A stretch of DNA of 64,000 nucleotides from Skeletonema tropicum (taxonomy: Eukaryota; Bacillariophyta; Thalassiosirophyceae; Thalassiosirales; Thalassiosiraceae): positions 1 through 64,000 of the forward strand of contig JAWZXG010000030.1 in the NCBI GenBank assembly GCA_037178625.1, written 5' to 3'. The notes beneath the pieces were generated by a model. The model was given only the letters and a program-made list of their open reading frames with translations, was not told the DNA's origin and did no database searches. Position numbers and translations under genes: made by a program. Every line of letters begins with the position of its first letter. The stretch's first letter is position 1. Shown piece after piece: positions 9,602 to 24,984 of the stretch.

Positions 9602-10113
9602 TCACCACACACGGCATACCACAATCGACACGACCAGCTACCGTCCATTCATCCACCGCTATTTGGACCAAGCACAGCCTGTTGACGTGTAGAATTCGTG
9701 TTGTTCGAGCAGTTGAGGGCCTACCATATCCTGTCACACCTGACACCAAGTAGCGCTCCAAAGGCAAAGCCCACTGCATATCGGGTATCATTTGACACAT
9801 TTGCAGCCTCTCTATCTCTCTAGCGGAATGATCGGGGATCGGCGTTTCCGCCTTCACAGATGGGGAGTGAGGTGTAGTTAAATAATGTCTCTCATTGATC
9901 CTATGAAAGATGTAACTAGTTTATGACACTGCTTTTAGTACCAAGTATGCGAGTCCAATGCGATCTTGATCTTCGCTCTCTTAAAATTCACTCATGCAAG
10001 TGTGGTCACTCTCACTCTAAGTCTCAGAGTGAATGTACTTGCTTCTATTGCTATTGTGGCACTTGCTCAATCCACTTCATGTCTATTTGTTGCTTTCACT
10101 TCTTATCCCTCCA
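9602..10113. repeat. Dispersed ~510-bp repeat, copy A
   Basis: From CACACGGCATACCACAATCG to TTATCCCTCCAC this segment recurs at 16533-17040 with about 90% identity by eye and small indels. No ORF is shared intact between the copies, so it is treated as a non-coding dispersed repeat of unknown class. Confidence 0.85.
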
Positions 10114-12589
<2,476 letters not shown>

Positions 12590-12726
12590 CCACAAGGCAA
12601 ACGTCTAATTTTAAAGACATTGCACTGTAGCTATAGAAGTAGTGCTCTAGAGTACTTCGCTTCATTTCACTTCACTTGAGAGAAGCTTCTTTTCACTTCA
12701 CTTGAGAGAAGTTGTGTTGAAGAAGC

Positions 12727-13170
12727 TGCATTGTGGTCTCATCGTCCGTCTAGGTCTAGGTACATATCTCTTCAGTCATCCAAATGTACATGAAAGATGA
12801 AGATGTGCTTTTCCTTCATATCAATATCATGTTGCGGCAAGCAATGAAGCAAAGAGAATGGCCGTGCCATGATGATGATGAAGAAGTTCTTACAATACTT
12901 GCTTTGACGATCAATGATGAATGTGATGCCTAGATCAAGATAAGTACTTACATGTAGGTATAATACAGGTTATATTGTCTGTGGTGTTGTTCTTTTGCTC
13001 CTTTTGCCTTTGATTTGGCCTCTGCCCTGCCTACAATGCGAGTGCAATAGTTTACCCGCCTTGGTCCTTTCTTTTGTTCGGCCTTTCGCTCTTTGAGGTA
13101 TATGAAGCAGGTCGCTGCGTTGTAGTTGTATTGTGTGTGTCATTGTCCGTCTATCTTCAGTCGTCCACTT
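12727..13170. repeat. 5S rDNA unit relic lacking the 5S gene
   Basis: Spacer sequence like that of the 54.9-56.5 kb units (AAGCAATGAAGCAAAGAGAATGG..., then CAGGTTATATTGT). It jumps straight to GGTGTTGTTCTTTTGCTCC at about 12978, which in intact units is the 3' end of the 5S gene and its T-run. The ~105 bp 5S body is missing. Downstream spacer (CTGCCTACAATGCGA...TTTACCCGCC) continues to about 13170. Confidence 0.8.
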
Positions 13171-13581
13171 TTATCCATTTGGAAAGCTTGGCTTTATGAT
13201 ATTAGCTCTCTTAGATGGAGTGAGCACATCATGTTGTTGCATACTCTGATCGATGAATTGCTGTCGAATGAATTGCTTTCGAAACAATGACCAATGCATA
13301 CGCATACGCATACAATCTCACAGCGGTAGTAGTGGCTGCTACTGCTACAGCGGGCCAACAGGCAAAGTGAATAGAGTCGTCAGCACATATCGATAGAGCA
13401 ACGAATGAGCCAACCTACTACGTTAAATATTGGGCTGTTTGGATATCGTGGAGATGGCAGCCACAATGCGTGGTGATTAGTCATGAACGGAAGAGAATTC
13501 ATTACAAACAAACCAATCCTATGTAAAAATAATTACTAACACATTCAATTCTTCGTGGGACTTTCACATTCGATAACAGCC
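13171..13581. other. Intergenic stretch
   Basis: I see no gene or repeat family here beyond short direct motifs (GAATTGCT, CATACGCATACGCATAC). The minus-strand gene's 3' end begins at 13582. Confidence 0.4.
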
Positions 13582-15936
13582 TCAGAAGAATGGGAGGCCG
13601 GTCTTTTTCTGGAGATTCCTTCTCTTCCTCTCACTCAATTCGTCCTCATGCCTACGGACTGTAATCACCTGACTAAATTCAGAGATGCCGAGCTGGCCCA
13701 AGCTTTCGTTTGTACGAGGAAGGCCTACCCCAAATCCTTCTACCGGATCAGTAATCGTCCCTTCACTCCCATTGATGTACACACAATGTCTGTTCCCTCC
13801 ACCATCCTGGAAGGAGGCCAGCATTTCATCCATCCCAGTCATTGCCGTTTCACGGGGACTGGCTTTTATTTCCTTCACCATGATCGTCTTGACACTTTCG
13901 TCAAGTTTGGTTGCAAGTTGAGACAGTGGAATCTCATGATTGGGGAGAACCTGCTGAACTCGCTGCTTGCCCGGTGGGCTGAGCACCCTATCCGATGTTA
14001 ACAAGAGACTTGCTTTTACACAGTCAAAAGAAGTAAGCTGAGTTGCTGCATCGTCCGCTGAAACTGCGTCATCACGAGCACCAGATGGAATTGCAACTGG
14101 GTGTTCCGATTGATGAAGGAGAAGGCGAAGGAGCAATTCATTTCTACCATCTTTGGAGATAATTTTGCCGAGTCCACGAACATCTGCATCGATCCACCGC
14201 CCCCCAAGCTGAAGTTGAAGCGTCTTTGAGCTTGCCTTCAAACGAATTGACTCTGCTCCAAAAAGCTCGTCCCTTTGATAACCAGATGGCTCATCGAACA
14301 AGAAGTCAGTAAGGAAATCCATCGGAGAGGAAGGTGGGCGACCAATACTTTCGATTGCTTCTCTTGTCTCATCAACGACTTTGCCGATATATGCGTTGTA
14401 GCTTGCTTTGTGCATCTCGACCTCATTCCCAATGACAGAGCTATCGCCAACCATAAACTGGATGAGTCGTTTGATGCCAAACTTTGAAGGAATCATGCTC
14501 AAGAATTGTAGAAATTGAGTGATGGTGTAGCAAGCATTGCTTGAGCTGCCGAATCCACTTGTTGCAAACAGGAAATCAACTGCGAGAAGCATGTGTAAAA
14601 GCTGCGTGGATGAGGAGGTATCATTGATATCGAAGACATTCAACACTTGATCACCACCAATTTGACGGAGTTGTTGACGGAGCCCAGAATGTGACACATG
14701 GGTAGAGGAGTAATGGTCACTAATCACCTGACGACGATTGTCTCCAAGCTGTTGCCAGAACTGATCCATGTATTTGCCTGGCAGCTTCGGATTTATCACA
14801 GCTGGTAAGTTGATTGGGAACACGTTGAACAATTGAATTTTGCTCAAATCTTTCGCTTTGTAGGTAACTGAGCTGAAGAATGAGTCGATCATCCCCTGCT
14901 TTTGTTTGCGGGAACGCTCAAGTGCTGCTTGAGCCGTCTGAGGCACAAAGATAGTTGTTATGTTAGTAAAATTGTGCATGCGTAAGGAAATGGTTGAACT
15001 TTGGCATGAGGAAAACTTACCTTTGTCAGGTCAACTTTGATTTCGTCAGTCTTCATCTTAATTTCGTCGGAGGAAAAGCCAAATTCCTCAAACTCATCTT
15101 CATCATCAAAAAAATGGTTTACGATATAATTGATATGCTTGTCCAATGTCTGTTCCTCCGGAAGCCATGTTGACTTAACAACTTCTTTGTCAAGCAAAGG
15201 GAAGGAGAAATCGACTTGGTCAACAATACATTTCCCATGACCATGACGTTTGATTGACAGATCGCCGGGCGATGCCATGAAGATAACGGCATATTCATAA
15301 CGATAAGCATCATTTTCCGACACTGACCCCAAATCTCTGTTGCAGGCGAGAAAATGAACTCGTCCCTTGTGATTTGGGTCATCAGAGCTTTTCCAAAAAT
15401 ATCCCAATTGATCAAAAGAAATCAATTCTTCGGTTGATTTTTGGTTGTCAACCAAACACATCGAGTTGGTGGGTTGTCCGAGCTCGGAAGGCATCAGAAA
15501 TCCTGAGTACACCGGGGCCTGATGGGGACTGTCGGGAAGGTAACTAACCGCATAGCCGTTGAGGAAGATGTCGTGACCAGGATTCGCTTGAAGAATGGAA
15601 ATAATGGAGGTGCCGGCGTGTGAAAAATCCCATGGGTGGCCGGTGTTGTCATAATGCATAGCATCGAGCTCACATGGTTTGCAACCGACAACGTGAACGT
15701 CTTCGAGGTTGAAACAAGGGAAAGCCACTGTGTAATCCATGTGCAATTGCAATGAAAGAACAATTGAGTAAGTAAGTATTCCAAAACGCAAACGGAAAAC
15801 GAAACAAATCGATCTTTACTCACCTGTCTTGTTCCTGGTGCGTGCGGTGGCGGCTGCAGCGGCGCGGCGTGGGGCGATGATGCCCTCGCCCTTGACGCAG
15901 TTGCAGCTCAACAGCTTTTCGCTTTTCGGCAATCAT
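13582..15936 (-). CDS. Spliced gene of unknown function, C-terminal Cys/His pattern
   Basis: Two introns are visible on the minus strand. One is at 14938-15020 (83 nt, AAAG|GTAAGT...CTCAG|ACGG, phase 0). The other is at 15728-15823 (96 nt, ACAG|GTGAGT...ACACAG|TGGC, phase 1 for the frame that continues into exon 2). Exon 2 encodes about 236 residues (VAFPCFNLEDVHVVGCKPCELDAMHYD...) and exon 3 about 450. Exon 3 has SFDCVKASLLL and, later, RHCVYINGSEGTITDP. This Cys...His...Asp order resembles papain-fold modules in algal repeat-associated proteins, but I cannot confirm it. An ATG at 15934-15936 opens a frame that does not match the splice phase, and the frame that does match lacks an ATG. Exon 1 may therefore be frameshifted or start elsewhere. 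No family is assigned. Confidence 0.6.
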
Positions 15937-15939
15937 GGT

Positions 15940-16530
15940 TTGATGGATTTTGACATGTTTTATTTTGCTGTTGATTTTTGAGCGAGAAAAGATTTTGGCG
16001 ACATGATTTTCGGGCTATCGGGCTCTCATGGTCGGTTGCCCACTTTTTCAACACAAATCTCTTTTGTCCGGTAGGTTTGTCCTGTCGCGTCCGCGTGTCC
16101 CCTCACACGCACGAGTGGAAGAGACTACATATGCGGTACAATACCAGCGAACGCTGGTGGTGGTGGGAGCAGCCGATTGAGGCGGACCCGTAGAGGGAAG
16201 AAGATACATCTGCTATTGTATCTGAGGACGCGTCTGAGGTGGGATCGCTTCTGTTTCTGTCTGTTGAGGATAGTGTGTGATGGGGTTGGCTAGCTGGATC
16301 TTCAATTCTGGTTGTGGGGTCCGTGCCATGATGAGAAAGAAGTACTAGCTTTGACGATCAATTTGATGCCTAAGTACAACATAGTATAAGTATTCTTGTT
16401 GACATGTCTTTATTTCTTCGTTTGGTGTGATCTTTCTAACAACACATCTTCCTGCCCAACTTCACATCTTCGTAGTTCCTACTTCCATTGTGACTCAAGA
16501 GGAGATAACGTTTACATCTCTGAGCAACTC
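15940..16530. other. Intergenic, includes a 5S spacer fragment
   Basis: No gene is supported. About 16320-16400 (CCATGATGAGAAAGAAGTAC...TTTGACGATCAATTTGATGCC) matches 5S unit spacer at about 55645-55730 and at 25335-25400. The rest shows nothing recognisable. Confidence 0.5.
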
Positions 16531-16532
16531 TT

Positions 16533-17040
16533 CACACGGCATACCACAATCGACACGGCCAGCTACCGTCCATTCATCCACCGCTATTTGGACCAAGCAC
16601 AGCCTGTTGACGTGTAGAATTCGTGTTGTTTGAGCAGTTGAGGGCCTATCCTGTCACACCTGACACCAAGTAGCGCTCCAAAAGCCCATTGCATATCTAT
16701 CGGGTATCATTTGGCATGTTTGCAGCAGCCTCTCTATCTCTCTAGCGGAATGATCGGGGATTGGCGTTTCCATCTTCACAGATGGGGAGTGAGGTGTAGT
16801 TAAATAATGTCTCTCATTGTTTCTATGAAAGATGTCAATAGTTTATGACACTGCTTTTAGTTCCAAGTAATTCGAGTCCAATGCCATCTTGATCTTTAAT
16901 TTTAGCCCTCTTGAAATTCACTCATGCAAGTGTTGTCACTCTCACTCTAAGTCTCAGAGTGAATGTACTTGCTTCTATTGCTATTGTGGCACTTGCTCAA
17001 TCCAGTTCCTCTCAACTTGTTGCTTTCACTTATCCCTCCA
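16533..17040. repeat. Dispersed ~510-bp repeat, copy B
   Basis: Second copy of the 9602-10113 repeat, same orientation, with several small deletions relative to copy A (for example loss of the CATATC block near 16650). Confidence 0.85.
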
Positions 17041-17441
17041 CACACCACATAAATGAGATGTGGATGAGATGTGAGGCGAGGGTGGAATGAGAGGGTGACT
17101 GTTGAGAAGTCGGTACCGTATAGTGCCACATCAGAACTGTACCTGGACAAGACGGGGCTGTTTCATCGAATCCTTCAGAAAAAACTCATCGTCCGTCTAC
17201 ATACTACGAGTTCCGTAACAATTGAAAAAAATCTTTTTTGCCACTTCCTGGAGACTTTCCTGGAGACTTCCTGGAAAGTTCCTTGGGCTTCTACAGAGGA
17301 GCTACTATGAAGCTACGTAGGAATTAAAATGCGAATTTGATGTCACCACCTGTCACCACCCACCTACACCATGGGACGTTACATCTACTCTCTCTCTAGA
17401 GTGTTTGGTATTGTCTGTAGTAGTAGCGGCGTGAGGTAGGG

Positions 17442-18445
17442 TTGTCTCGTCAATTAAAAGTTCAGAGGCGAGAGCGCCCTCACAAGTCGAGAGGGGGCAC
17501 CACTGGGTATCCTGAATGGTACAGGGAAGAACAATTGCTTAGGCATCAGAATGGTGAAGAAGTTGATGTCTCTGCCGCATCCATCTCCCGTGGTTACGCC
17601 GTCGCGAAAGTTATCGTTCGTCAGGAAACCATGATCGCACACAATTGGCCGGAGTAGATCCGATCAGTTTGGTAACGTTCTTAATTGCATATCCCGATGC
17701 AACTCTTGATGAGATCGCTACATACATCTACAACGTGGGAGGTGAACTCTATGACAACACAACAATATCCAAACGTTTAAAAGAGTTGCAGATTACAAGG
17801 AAGAGGGTATCAACTGAGGCCCATCAATGATTTACACCCCATAATATATTCAGGGTGGATGTATTCTTCCGCTGCCCTTCTCCTCTCGGAGTAGCTGGGG
17901 TTCATCGTCGTAAATTGATAGACGCGACGAATTCGGTCTCACCTTAGAGAAGTGCAACGGAACAAACGGATGGGCATTGAAGTGTTTCCGTGTGCGGATG
18001 GAAGGGCATTACAAAAAAGGAAATAGCTCAATTGTCTATAAGCAATCGAGCCTGGAGATCCTTGTCTACTTCCTCAACAACGTGGCTCCGTGCAGAACCT
18101 CCGACGATGGGTGCTGTATCCAAAATGGTGGTACAACAGTACAAAATTCCGTGACTTTTGTGAGATGATTTGTTCTGATATTGAAACAAATAGAATTGAT
18201 GGCACTGATGATCACCGTATTAGATTGTCCGTCCATCAAACGGTGACCGATTCACCATCGTTCCTCATCCACCGTATCAGCCAAAGTATGGCCCGATTGA
18301 ATATAAAATATGTGATCTGACAGATGATGTCCGAAAGAAGAGGACTGGAGGATGGGATTGCGCTCGTTTGGAGCAAGAGGTACGAGCGCTGCAGCACTTC
18401 GTATTGATCCCTTTGACTCCACTGAGTATATTAGATTCAGATAGA
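17442..18445 (+). pseudogene. Decayed IS630/Tc1-like DDE transposase
   Basis: Pieces lie in several frames. 17442-17657 is the N-terminus, starting in a basic stretch. 17645-17830 is a winged-helix-like segment (FLIAYPDATLDEIATYIYN...TISKRLKEL). About 17930-18010 carries RDEFGLTLEKCN and GWALKCFRVR with the presumed catalytic Asp region. 18120-18215 has STKFRDFCEMICSDIETN and TDDHRI. 18270-18400 has PPYQPKYGPIEYKICDLTDD, the conserved block around the last catalytic acidic residue in DDE_3-type transposases. Stops and frameshifts separate the pieces, so no active enzyme can be made. Confidence 0.8.
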
Positions 18446-18575
18446 TAGACTGGTTGTGTATGTAATGATTCATCTACTATGTTGTCTTCTGTAACAAGAT
18501 ATATTGTTCAAATGAATGTAAAGCTGTGCATCTTTGACAAACATGCCACAGCTTTGCTCTGCTGTTTTGTATGCA

Positions 18576-18965
18576 TCAATCATCTTCATCATCATCAAAA
18601 CACAACATACCAATGTTCTTCACCGCCGTTTGCTTGCTCCTCCCGTTCTTCTTCTTCATTGAACGAGTCGCCGCTGACTGTTTAGGTGCCTTTTTCTTCC
18701 TTTCAATCTTCTCCTCCTCCTCAATATAGATGAGGAGTGCCAACGTATCACTGCAATAATGCCCATTCCACTTCTTTGCCAACGTTGATTTGCTGTTCGA
18801 ATACGATGCATTCACATCTCTTTTCAACTCATTGAACCAACCCACTCTCTTTCCAGTGGAATGATCATCGCCGCTATGAGATATCAAAGATCTCAACCGC
18901 ACCCGTTGCTCATCAACAGTCGGACTGTTATTTCCTCCCGGCGAAGAGGGTAGCGGCCCTTTTGA
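18576..18965 (-). CDS. Second ORF of the IS630/Tc1-like transposon, unknown function
   Basis: Convergent to the transposase and inside the same terminal repeats. The frame is open from about 18965, with an in-frame ATG at 18902. It encodes KRVGWFNELKRDVNASY...NGHYCSDTLALLIYIEEEE, then a Lys-rich stretch and an acidic C-terminus (CFDDDEDD). A further upstream ATG at about 19070 begins MTSILDLVSSDDDSSGGNK but hits a stop, so the true start may be lost or separated by an intron. No known domain is seen; an accessory DNA-binding role would be a guess. Confidence 0.45.
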   Translation of the reverse strand, partial: SKGPLPSSPGGNNSPTVDEQRVRLRSLISHSGDDHSTGKRVGWFNELKRDVNASYSNSKSTLAKKWNGHYCSDTLALLIYIEEEEKIERKKKAPKQSAATRSMKKKNGRSKQTAVKNIGMLCFDDDEDD

Positions 18966-19273
18966 ACACTTCTGATTGTCGGGCGGATGTATCCCAAGTA
19001 AGCGACGGATTACTTATTGCCTCCAGAGGAATCATCATCCGAGGAGACCAAGTCAAGAATAGATGTCATGATGGCAGGCGAAGGGGCAGGTGGATTATCG
19101 GCTACTACTACAGACAATACCAAACACTCTAGAGAGAGAGTAGATGTAATGTCCCATTGTGTAGGTGGGTGGTGACATCAAATTCGCATTTTAATTCCTA
19201 CGTAGCTTCATAGTAGCTCCTCTGTAAAAGCCCAAGGAACTTTCCAGGAAGTCTCCAGGAAGTAAGTCTCCAG

Positions 19274-19454
19274 CAATCAAAGTAGCACACACCGCAGGTC
19301 CAATACGAGGCTCCATACGATGGTGTTCATCATGGTGATAAAACAAATTATAGTTAGGGCATCGGCCCGATTACTAATTCCTCCATAGCTCTACGCATTA
19401 CCTCAAGTAGGGGAGTAACCACTTCCCAGCTAGCAAGGCGTCCCACTTTAAATG
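19274..19454. repeat. Left terminal direct repeat of the 5.9-kb element
   Basis: 181 bp from CAATCAAAGTAGC to CACTTTAAATG, identical to 24985-25165. The ends are weakly inverted (CAATCAAAGT against CATTTAAAGT). Confidence 0.92.
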
Positions 19455-22400
19455 GTCCCCGCGAATCGTGAGACTCTCGACTCTCGAGGCAAATGATTCG
19501 TCTCATTCCGACCTTACATTGAAAAGATGCTATGGATCAACAACCAATACCAACACCAACCCTTCATCTTTAATTTCCACTTAACTCGTCAAGCGTGTAT
19601 GAGTGTATACTTTTGTGCGCGAAAAATCCTCGCTTGCGGAACCCATAACCGCAACTAAACCTACTTCTGTTGAATGTAGGGGGTACGCCAGTTTCCTCTG
19701 CCTGTGCAATTTCCATCAGTATCCTTTCTCAACATCATCATTATCCCCACCAATCGATCTAAGCCTGATGGCGGATACGGATATCTTATCGTTTCTTCAC
19801 ATTATCTGAGCGAAGTAAATCTGCTCAACATCCTTCATCCATCTTGTCTTCGTCAGGATATTCTACTATTTCTTTTGTCCCTAGACATTCATTCATCCTG
19901 TAACTTATTTCCGCTCGCGACAAATTACAAGTGCGCTTTCACGTTTTCATCTACCCACTTGCTATTGTATCATTCTGTTCGCTCTATAGTCGTTCAATAA
20001 GTATTGAATGAGTGAAACCGTACGTCTGTGTCTCCGGTATTCTATTTCTTCACTTCGCGAGAGAGAGGGGATCTCTCCGAGCAAGTCGCCGTGGTTTCAA
20101 AGCGATGAGGAGCGTCTCGTGTGGATGGCCGTGATAACTGTCCCCGTTTGCATTCCTGTTTCAGTGTCCCCGTCTGCCACCGATCTGGCTCGTGACCAGG
20201 GTAAGTGAATGTTGTAGCGGTACTGTACTCTGATTCAACACATTCGGGTTGCTCGTTGTTGTGCGCATGCATTCCATTCAACAATGCTTGTTGATGCATG
20301 TAGGGCGTATTGATGTTACATCTGGTGTAGCCTACATCCTCGGCCTCGATGTCTTCTATGATCTTAACTGATGCTTGTCTGCTTTGCTTTGTTCAATAAC
20401 TGCGGCTACATCACTGCTGCCTGTGGCTGCAATGCTAGTGCTATCTGACCTCACTGTGCTTTCCGGCTATCGAGTAAGCCAGACCTATTTCATTGTTTTG
20501 CCTGTCAAAGAAAGTCTTCCATGACATCAGTCTCTGGTCTTGTCGTGTCCAGCGTGTTATCTCCGACTCTGTACAAAAGAGTCTGTTTCTGTCTCGACGC
20601 AATTGTCTCGATATCGTGTGATGTGGAGTGCCTGTCTCACTTTTGGGCGTTTGTATCTCGATTTATCTATCCGGCGCATATCAAGTTCGGCGCACATTTG
20701 TCCGGCTCACATTATTCAAGTTCGGTACACATCTATCCGGCTCACACTGTGGTTTCAACCTTGTCAGCGGTGTTTTACAACATGCAAGTGAGGCATATCT
20801 GTTATTGTCCCCGTATGCCGAGGCTGCTTTGATCTAGTTGATCTCGGTGGCATCTCGTGGTGTTATACCTATCACAATCATCCTTTCTCTCAGTCCGAGC
20901 TGGCCTACCACGGGCTCAGCACACTGACTCAATTATTCCTGTGCCGTTCTAAGCTGATACCACATTGTACTACTAGCTCGATTTCGTTTGTGTCTCGTGT
21001 AACGAGTGGCTGGAGAGTTGTTTAATCTCGGAAGTAAGTTCTGTGCTTCATGCAATGCAACGCAAAGATTATTTGCTGCTGCCGTTACCTTCTCTCTATG
21101 GTTCGAGTAAGCTGTTGTCAATTTGCTACCAGTGAGGCTACCTAAGTTGACGCCGCAACAAAGAAGTCCTGTGCTATATGTAGTCATTTCCAAAGTCGTG
21201 TGCTATCTCTCACACTATGTGATGGCTATTTGCACGAAATCAATTTCCACGGTGTTTATCAAACTGTCAAGCAACATTCAGAAGTGTTTTGCTATGTTTG
21301 GCGAAGTCAAAGTCGCATGTTCATAACTCAAACTAGCAAGTCAAGTGCCAACGTCTAGGCGCTGGGCTCTCTTCCCGACATCCAGAGAACAATCGGGAGA
21401 TAGAATTGGATTCCAACAACAAGGAAGTTGTCGAGTTTGATGCTGACAAGTGTATCTAGAACATCAACATCACGCTGCCCATTGTGTATCATATGTTTCA
21501 AGCACTGTCGCTTCTGCAACATCAGTGTAGCTCCCATGTGCGTGCACATTTATGGTAGCTTATCAATCGGTCTACGATAAGTTTGATCATTCCTGTTTAC
21601 TTGAGTGTTCGTTCCATCCTTACACTCATTCGTTTGGACTTGCGTGCACCGTCTCTGCGTGGCAATCTGATAGCTTGGAATAATTCATTGTATACTCACA
21701 TGTCCTTCCTGCCGTACTTCCAGCAAGAAGAGTTAGAGTTAGAGTGTCTCACGGCATTTCGCCATCCATTTCAGCACTGTTCTTGCTTTGACCGCAAAGC
21801 GTTTCTCCACCTTTCTTCTTCACTTGTGGATAATAACGCGACATTTCCTTATCGTGCAGTCTTTGGATGACCACAAGTCCAGTACGTATTTGCCGCTAGT
21901 AACCATGCGCCGTACTGTATTCACATCCGCTGTTACAAAATAATGCAGCTGGCTTTCATAGAGGAAGCATGGTCCGAGGTGCAATACCTTTTCTGCCGCT
22001 GTCATCGCGGCAGTACCACTGGTGCCACGGTTAGTTTTACCACAGTTCCAAAAGGAAACTGTTTATCATGTTCCTCTCGGCACATACGATATGAGCTCTT
22101 GTCGAATGATGGCTTGGCCAACTTGCTAAGGGTTCGACTCATGTGCACTTCTATTCCACTTCGGGTGTCAGCGCCGACGTTCTTGAGCATACCTAAAAGG
22201 TCTGAGCGTCATGTAATGAGCTCTTTACAACCTCCAGATAATCCATTCTGCAATTTTAGTCTCCTTTATTGTGCCAACTTTCAAATATGGCTTCACTTCT
22301 TTCAAATATGGCTTCACTTCGCTATTATGCCACCTTAAGTAGGTCGACCTTGCTGGTTCTGCATCTTGCAATACGTCTTTTCCTTGAGATCAATCGATAG

Positions 22401-23780
22401 AAACAGACCGAAACCTGCTCTACACTTGCGTTCAAAGTGGTATCTATCCTTGCATAGAAGGTGCTCGCGTATCAAGCATTTATCTTCCTTGCGCTTGCGC
22501 ATATGTCTTTCATCGTCATATTGATCTCTTGTCAATCCAATGGACATTCGTCTCTTATCAGCTGTGTGAAGTTGTGCGTGGAGCTACTTGCTCACGTATG
22601 CTTGTCGGCGAGGCAATTCTTGTTGCTCTGTTGTGCATAAAAAGTTTCCATGGTTGATAAACAGTCCGTCGATCGAACTGTATGTGATGATTTACCTCAA
22701 CATCACTGCCCCGTAAGTCATTACAATTGTGAGATGACTTGTTAGATCCCGAGTCCAAAATAACACATGGCAGTGTAAGTGTGCCAGCAACGGCAAATGC
22801 TGACAGCATTCGTTAAACAGATGAGATTGTGCTTCTTTTAGTTGCTACCCCGAACCCTGCCTGAGAGTCATGGTAGTACCCGCGAGTTAGAATCTGCAAA
22901 GAGTTCAACAATCATTGCAATTACAACACACCTGCGTGTGCAAAAGATAAAGACATTATGTACAAAGAAGACATTATGTACAGGGCATGAGATTCGTGCG
23001 TATGTTGGCATCAGACTACTGCTGCCGTTTCGTCAATTTCAGAGTTCAGAGCTTCTCTGAATGCATTTGGCGTACTATTCAGCGTTATTCTAGACGGTTC
23101 GAGTACAGGTCTCGTGATCGGCTTCTCCCTGTCTATCATTCTGATACTCTCCACAAGAGCAACGTCGTTCACGCATGTCTGGAGCTAAACTTTAATCGTC
23201 AAATTGGAGACATATGACATTTCGAATACATAGCACCCTATCGACGCCATGCAGAATATTCGTATTGAGCGTTGTCAACGGCGGACGACACCAAGCGTTA
23301 CTTCATAGGACTGAAATACATTTCCAGTCGGGAATCAAGTTCATCCAGTCGAATTTCACAAAATACATCGAGCACACCATCATTTGATGTCACTCCTCCG
23401 CGCGGCTACTACCTTTGTAACCGCTGACACTTTCATCTGGAGTCCTGCTCAAAGATTGGGCGCTCTTAACTATCTGGTCGCTGCCAGAGCTATGCGCTTT
23501 CAGATGGAGAGCTATCGTGCCATGTCGTGTAGATGTCAAAGAGTCGCCAAGAGCCATTGACCTCTCTTCAATTAGCATTACTGTAAACAAGAGAGAATGG
23601 GGAAGCGTTGACGTATCCACAAAGATGAGGACATCTAATTTCTTCCCCCGTGAACTTGGTGCTGCCATGTTTAGAGAAACAAGGAAACAAGTTTAACGCC
23701 ATCCGTCAACGCGATGAAAACTCCATAAAAAGTTATTGCTGGTCCGCCTGCAGACAAAAGCATTATGAATTATTACCGTC

Positions 23781-24060
23781 AAGGTTAATGGGACATCTTC
23801 CCAAAGGTCTTCGATTACCTAGTCACCTGACTGACGCGTCTGCGTTGCCACTGTCACATTACTGTTGCTAGTCCATCTGCGCAAAAACGGTTTTATTGCT
23901 ACTGCTAGTCATCTAGCTCTATCAAGGTTAATGAGTTACGCCCAAAGGTCTTCGATTACCTTCTCCACTGACGCCGCGGCATCACTGCATACATTCAAGG
24001 TTGATGGGGCTCCTTCCCAAAGGTCTTGGATTACCTGTTCTCACTGCTATCATTCAAGGT
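23781..24060. repeat. Degenerate tandem motif inside the 5.9-kb element
   Basis: TCAAGGTTAATG...CTTCCCAAAGGTCTTCGATTACC occurs near 23781, 23921 and 23994, with a final TCAAGGTTAG at 24055. Spacing is irregular (about 75-140 bp). Confidence 0.6.
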
Positions 24061-24150
24061 TAGTTGCTACATAAACAAACGGGCACATAAGGCCATGTTC
24101 AAACTTTCTACAGACGACTCTGCGGCCGTCGTCAATAATCACGTGTGCGC

Positions 24151-24960
24151 TCATTGCCGCTGCAAGAGCGGGAGCGCCAGCTTAACTTCGCATAACATTA
24201 CTTTACATTCTTGCTCTATGGACAGTGTATAAGCTGTGCCATTGAAGGTCTCAACGAAACACTTGACATCCTTCTGGGTGAGGGATGACTTATCCTCGGC
24301 AAGCTCACGATCCGTCCGAATAGGAGGAAGTGAACCTGCACTCGCAGCGGGTGTCGATGCGTGACCCCCTTGAACGGCTGCTGTCAACGTCGCTCCTCAT
24401 GCGTTGTTGGCTACTGCTGGTAACGTCGCGTTTCATGCGTGGGCTGCTGCTGTGTTCGTCGCTCCTGATGCGTGTTGCCCCCCACCCTGGGCTGCAGCTT
24501 ACGTCGCTCCAAATGCGTTGACATCGAATGTCTGCCCATTACTGCCTCCAAGGAGAACAGTGTTCAGTAGACTGAGCAATTGCGTTGCTCCAACATTGTT
24601 GTTGATGGTGTTTGTGGTGTTCGTATTGGTGCTGGAGGGATTGTCGTACCTCGACCACCAGCACCACGAGCATTGCCACGTCCGCGTCCCCCACGGCCAC
24701 CACCTCTTCCACTTCTTCCACCTGCACGTAACGTCGCTCCTCATGCGTTGGTGCTCATTATGCTGCCCTCCAGAGAGAACAGCGTTCAGTGGATTAAGCA
24801 ATTGAATCGCTCCTTTTTACACTGGGCGTGGTCCAGTCCTTTTTATGCTGGGCGTGGTCCAGTTGAAATAGCTGCCAATCATACTTCATCTTCTTCCTCT
24901 CGATCACAAGGAGACATTGCCCGCCGTGGGCTTATTCATATGCTTCGTAGTAGCTGTTAA
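24151..24960 (-). pseudogene. Gag-like remnant of the 5.9-kb element
   Basis: On the minus strand this stretch has a Gly/Arg-rich segment (GSGRGGGRGGRGRGNARGAG) around 24650-24720, and the Ala/Thr-rich repeat NAFGAT with variants (HASGATNTAAA, NNA.GATLTAAVQGG) around 24370-24520. It ends in a 78-residue open piece (24151-24387, ELAEDKSSLTQKDVKCFVET). Stops interrupt the frames. Composition is gag- or nucleocapsid-like, but no capsid, protease or reverse transcriptase motif is seen, so the assignment is tentative. Confidence 0.4.
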
Positions 24961-24984
24961 TAAAGCTATTGGGGTCTTATAAAC

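Noticed and set aside
19274..19500. tRNA primer-binding site in TGGTCCCCGCGAATCG after the left terminal repeat
   Set aside because: It starts with TGG as such sites do, but its complement lacks the TTCGA-type T-loop expected of a tRNA 3' half, and orientation evidence favours the minus strand.
19559..24150. Numerous 60-100-residue ORFs in the 5.9-kb element
   Set aside because: They overlap on both strands, have no recognisable motif and lack consistent starts; listed only as interior of the element.
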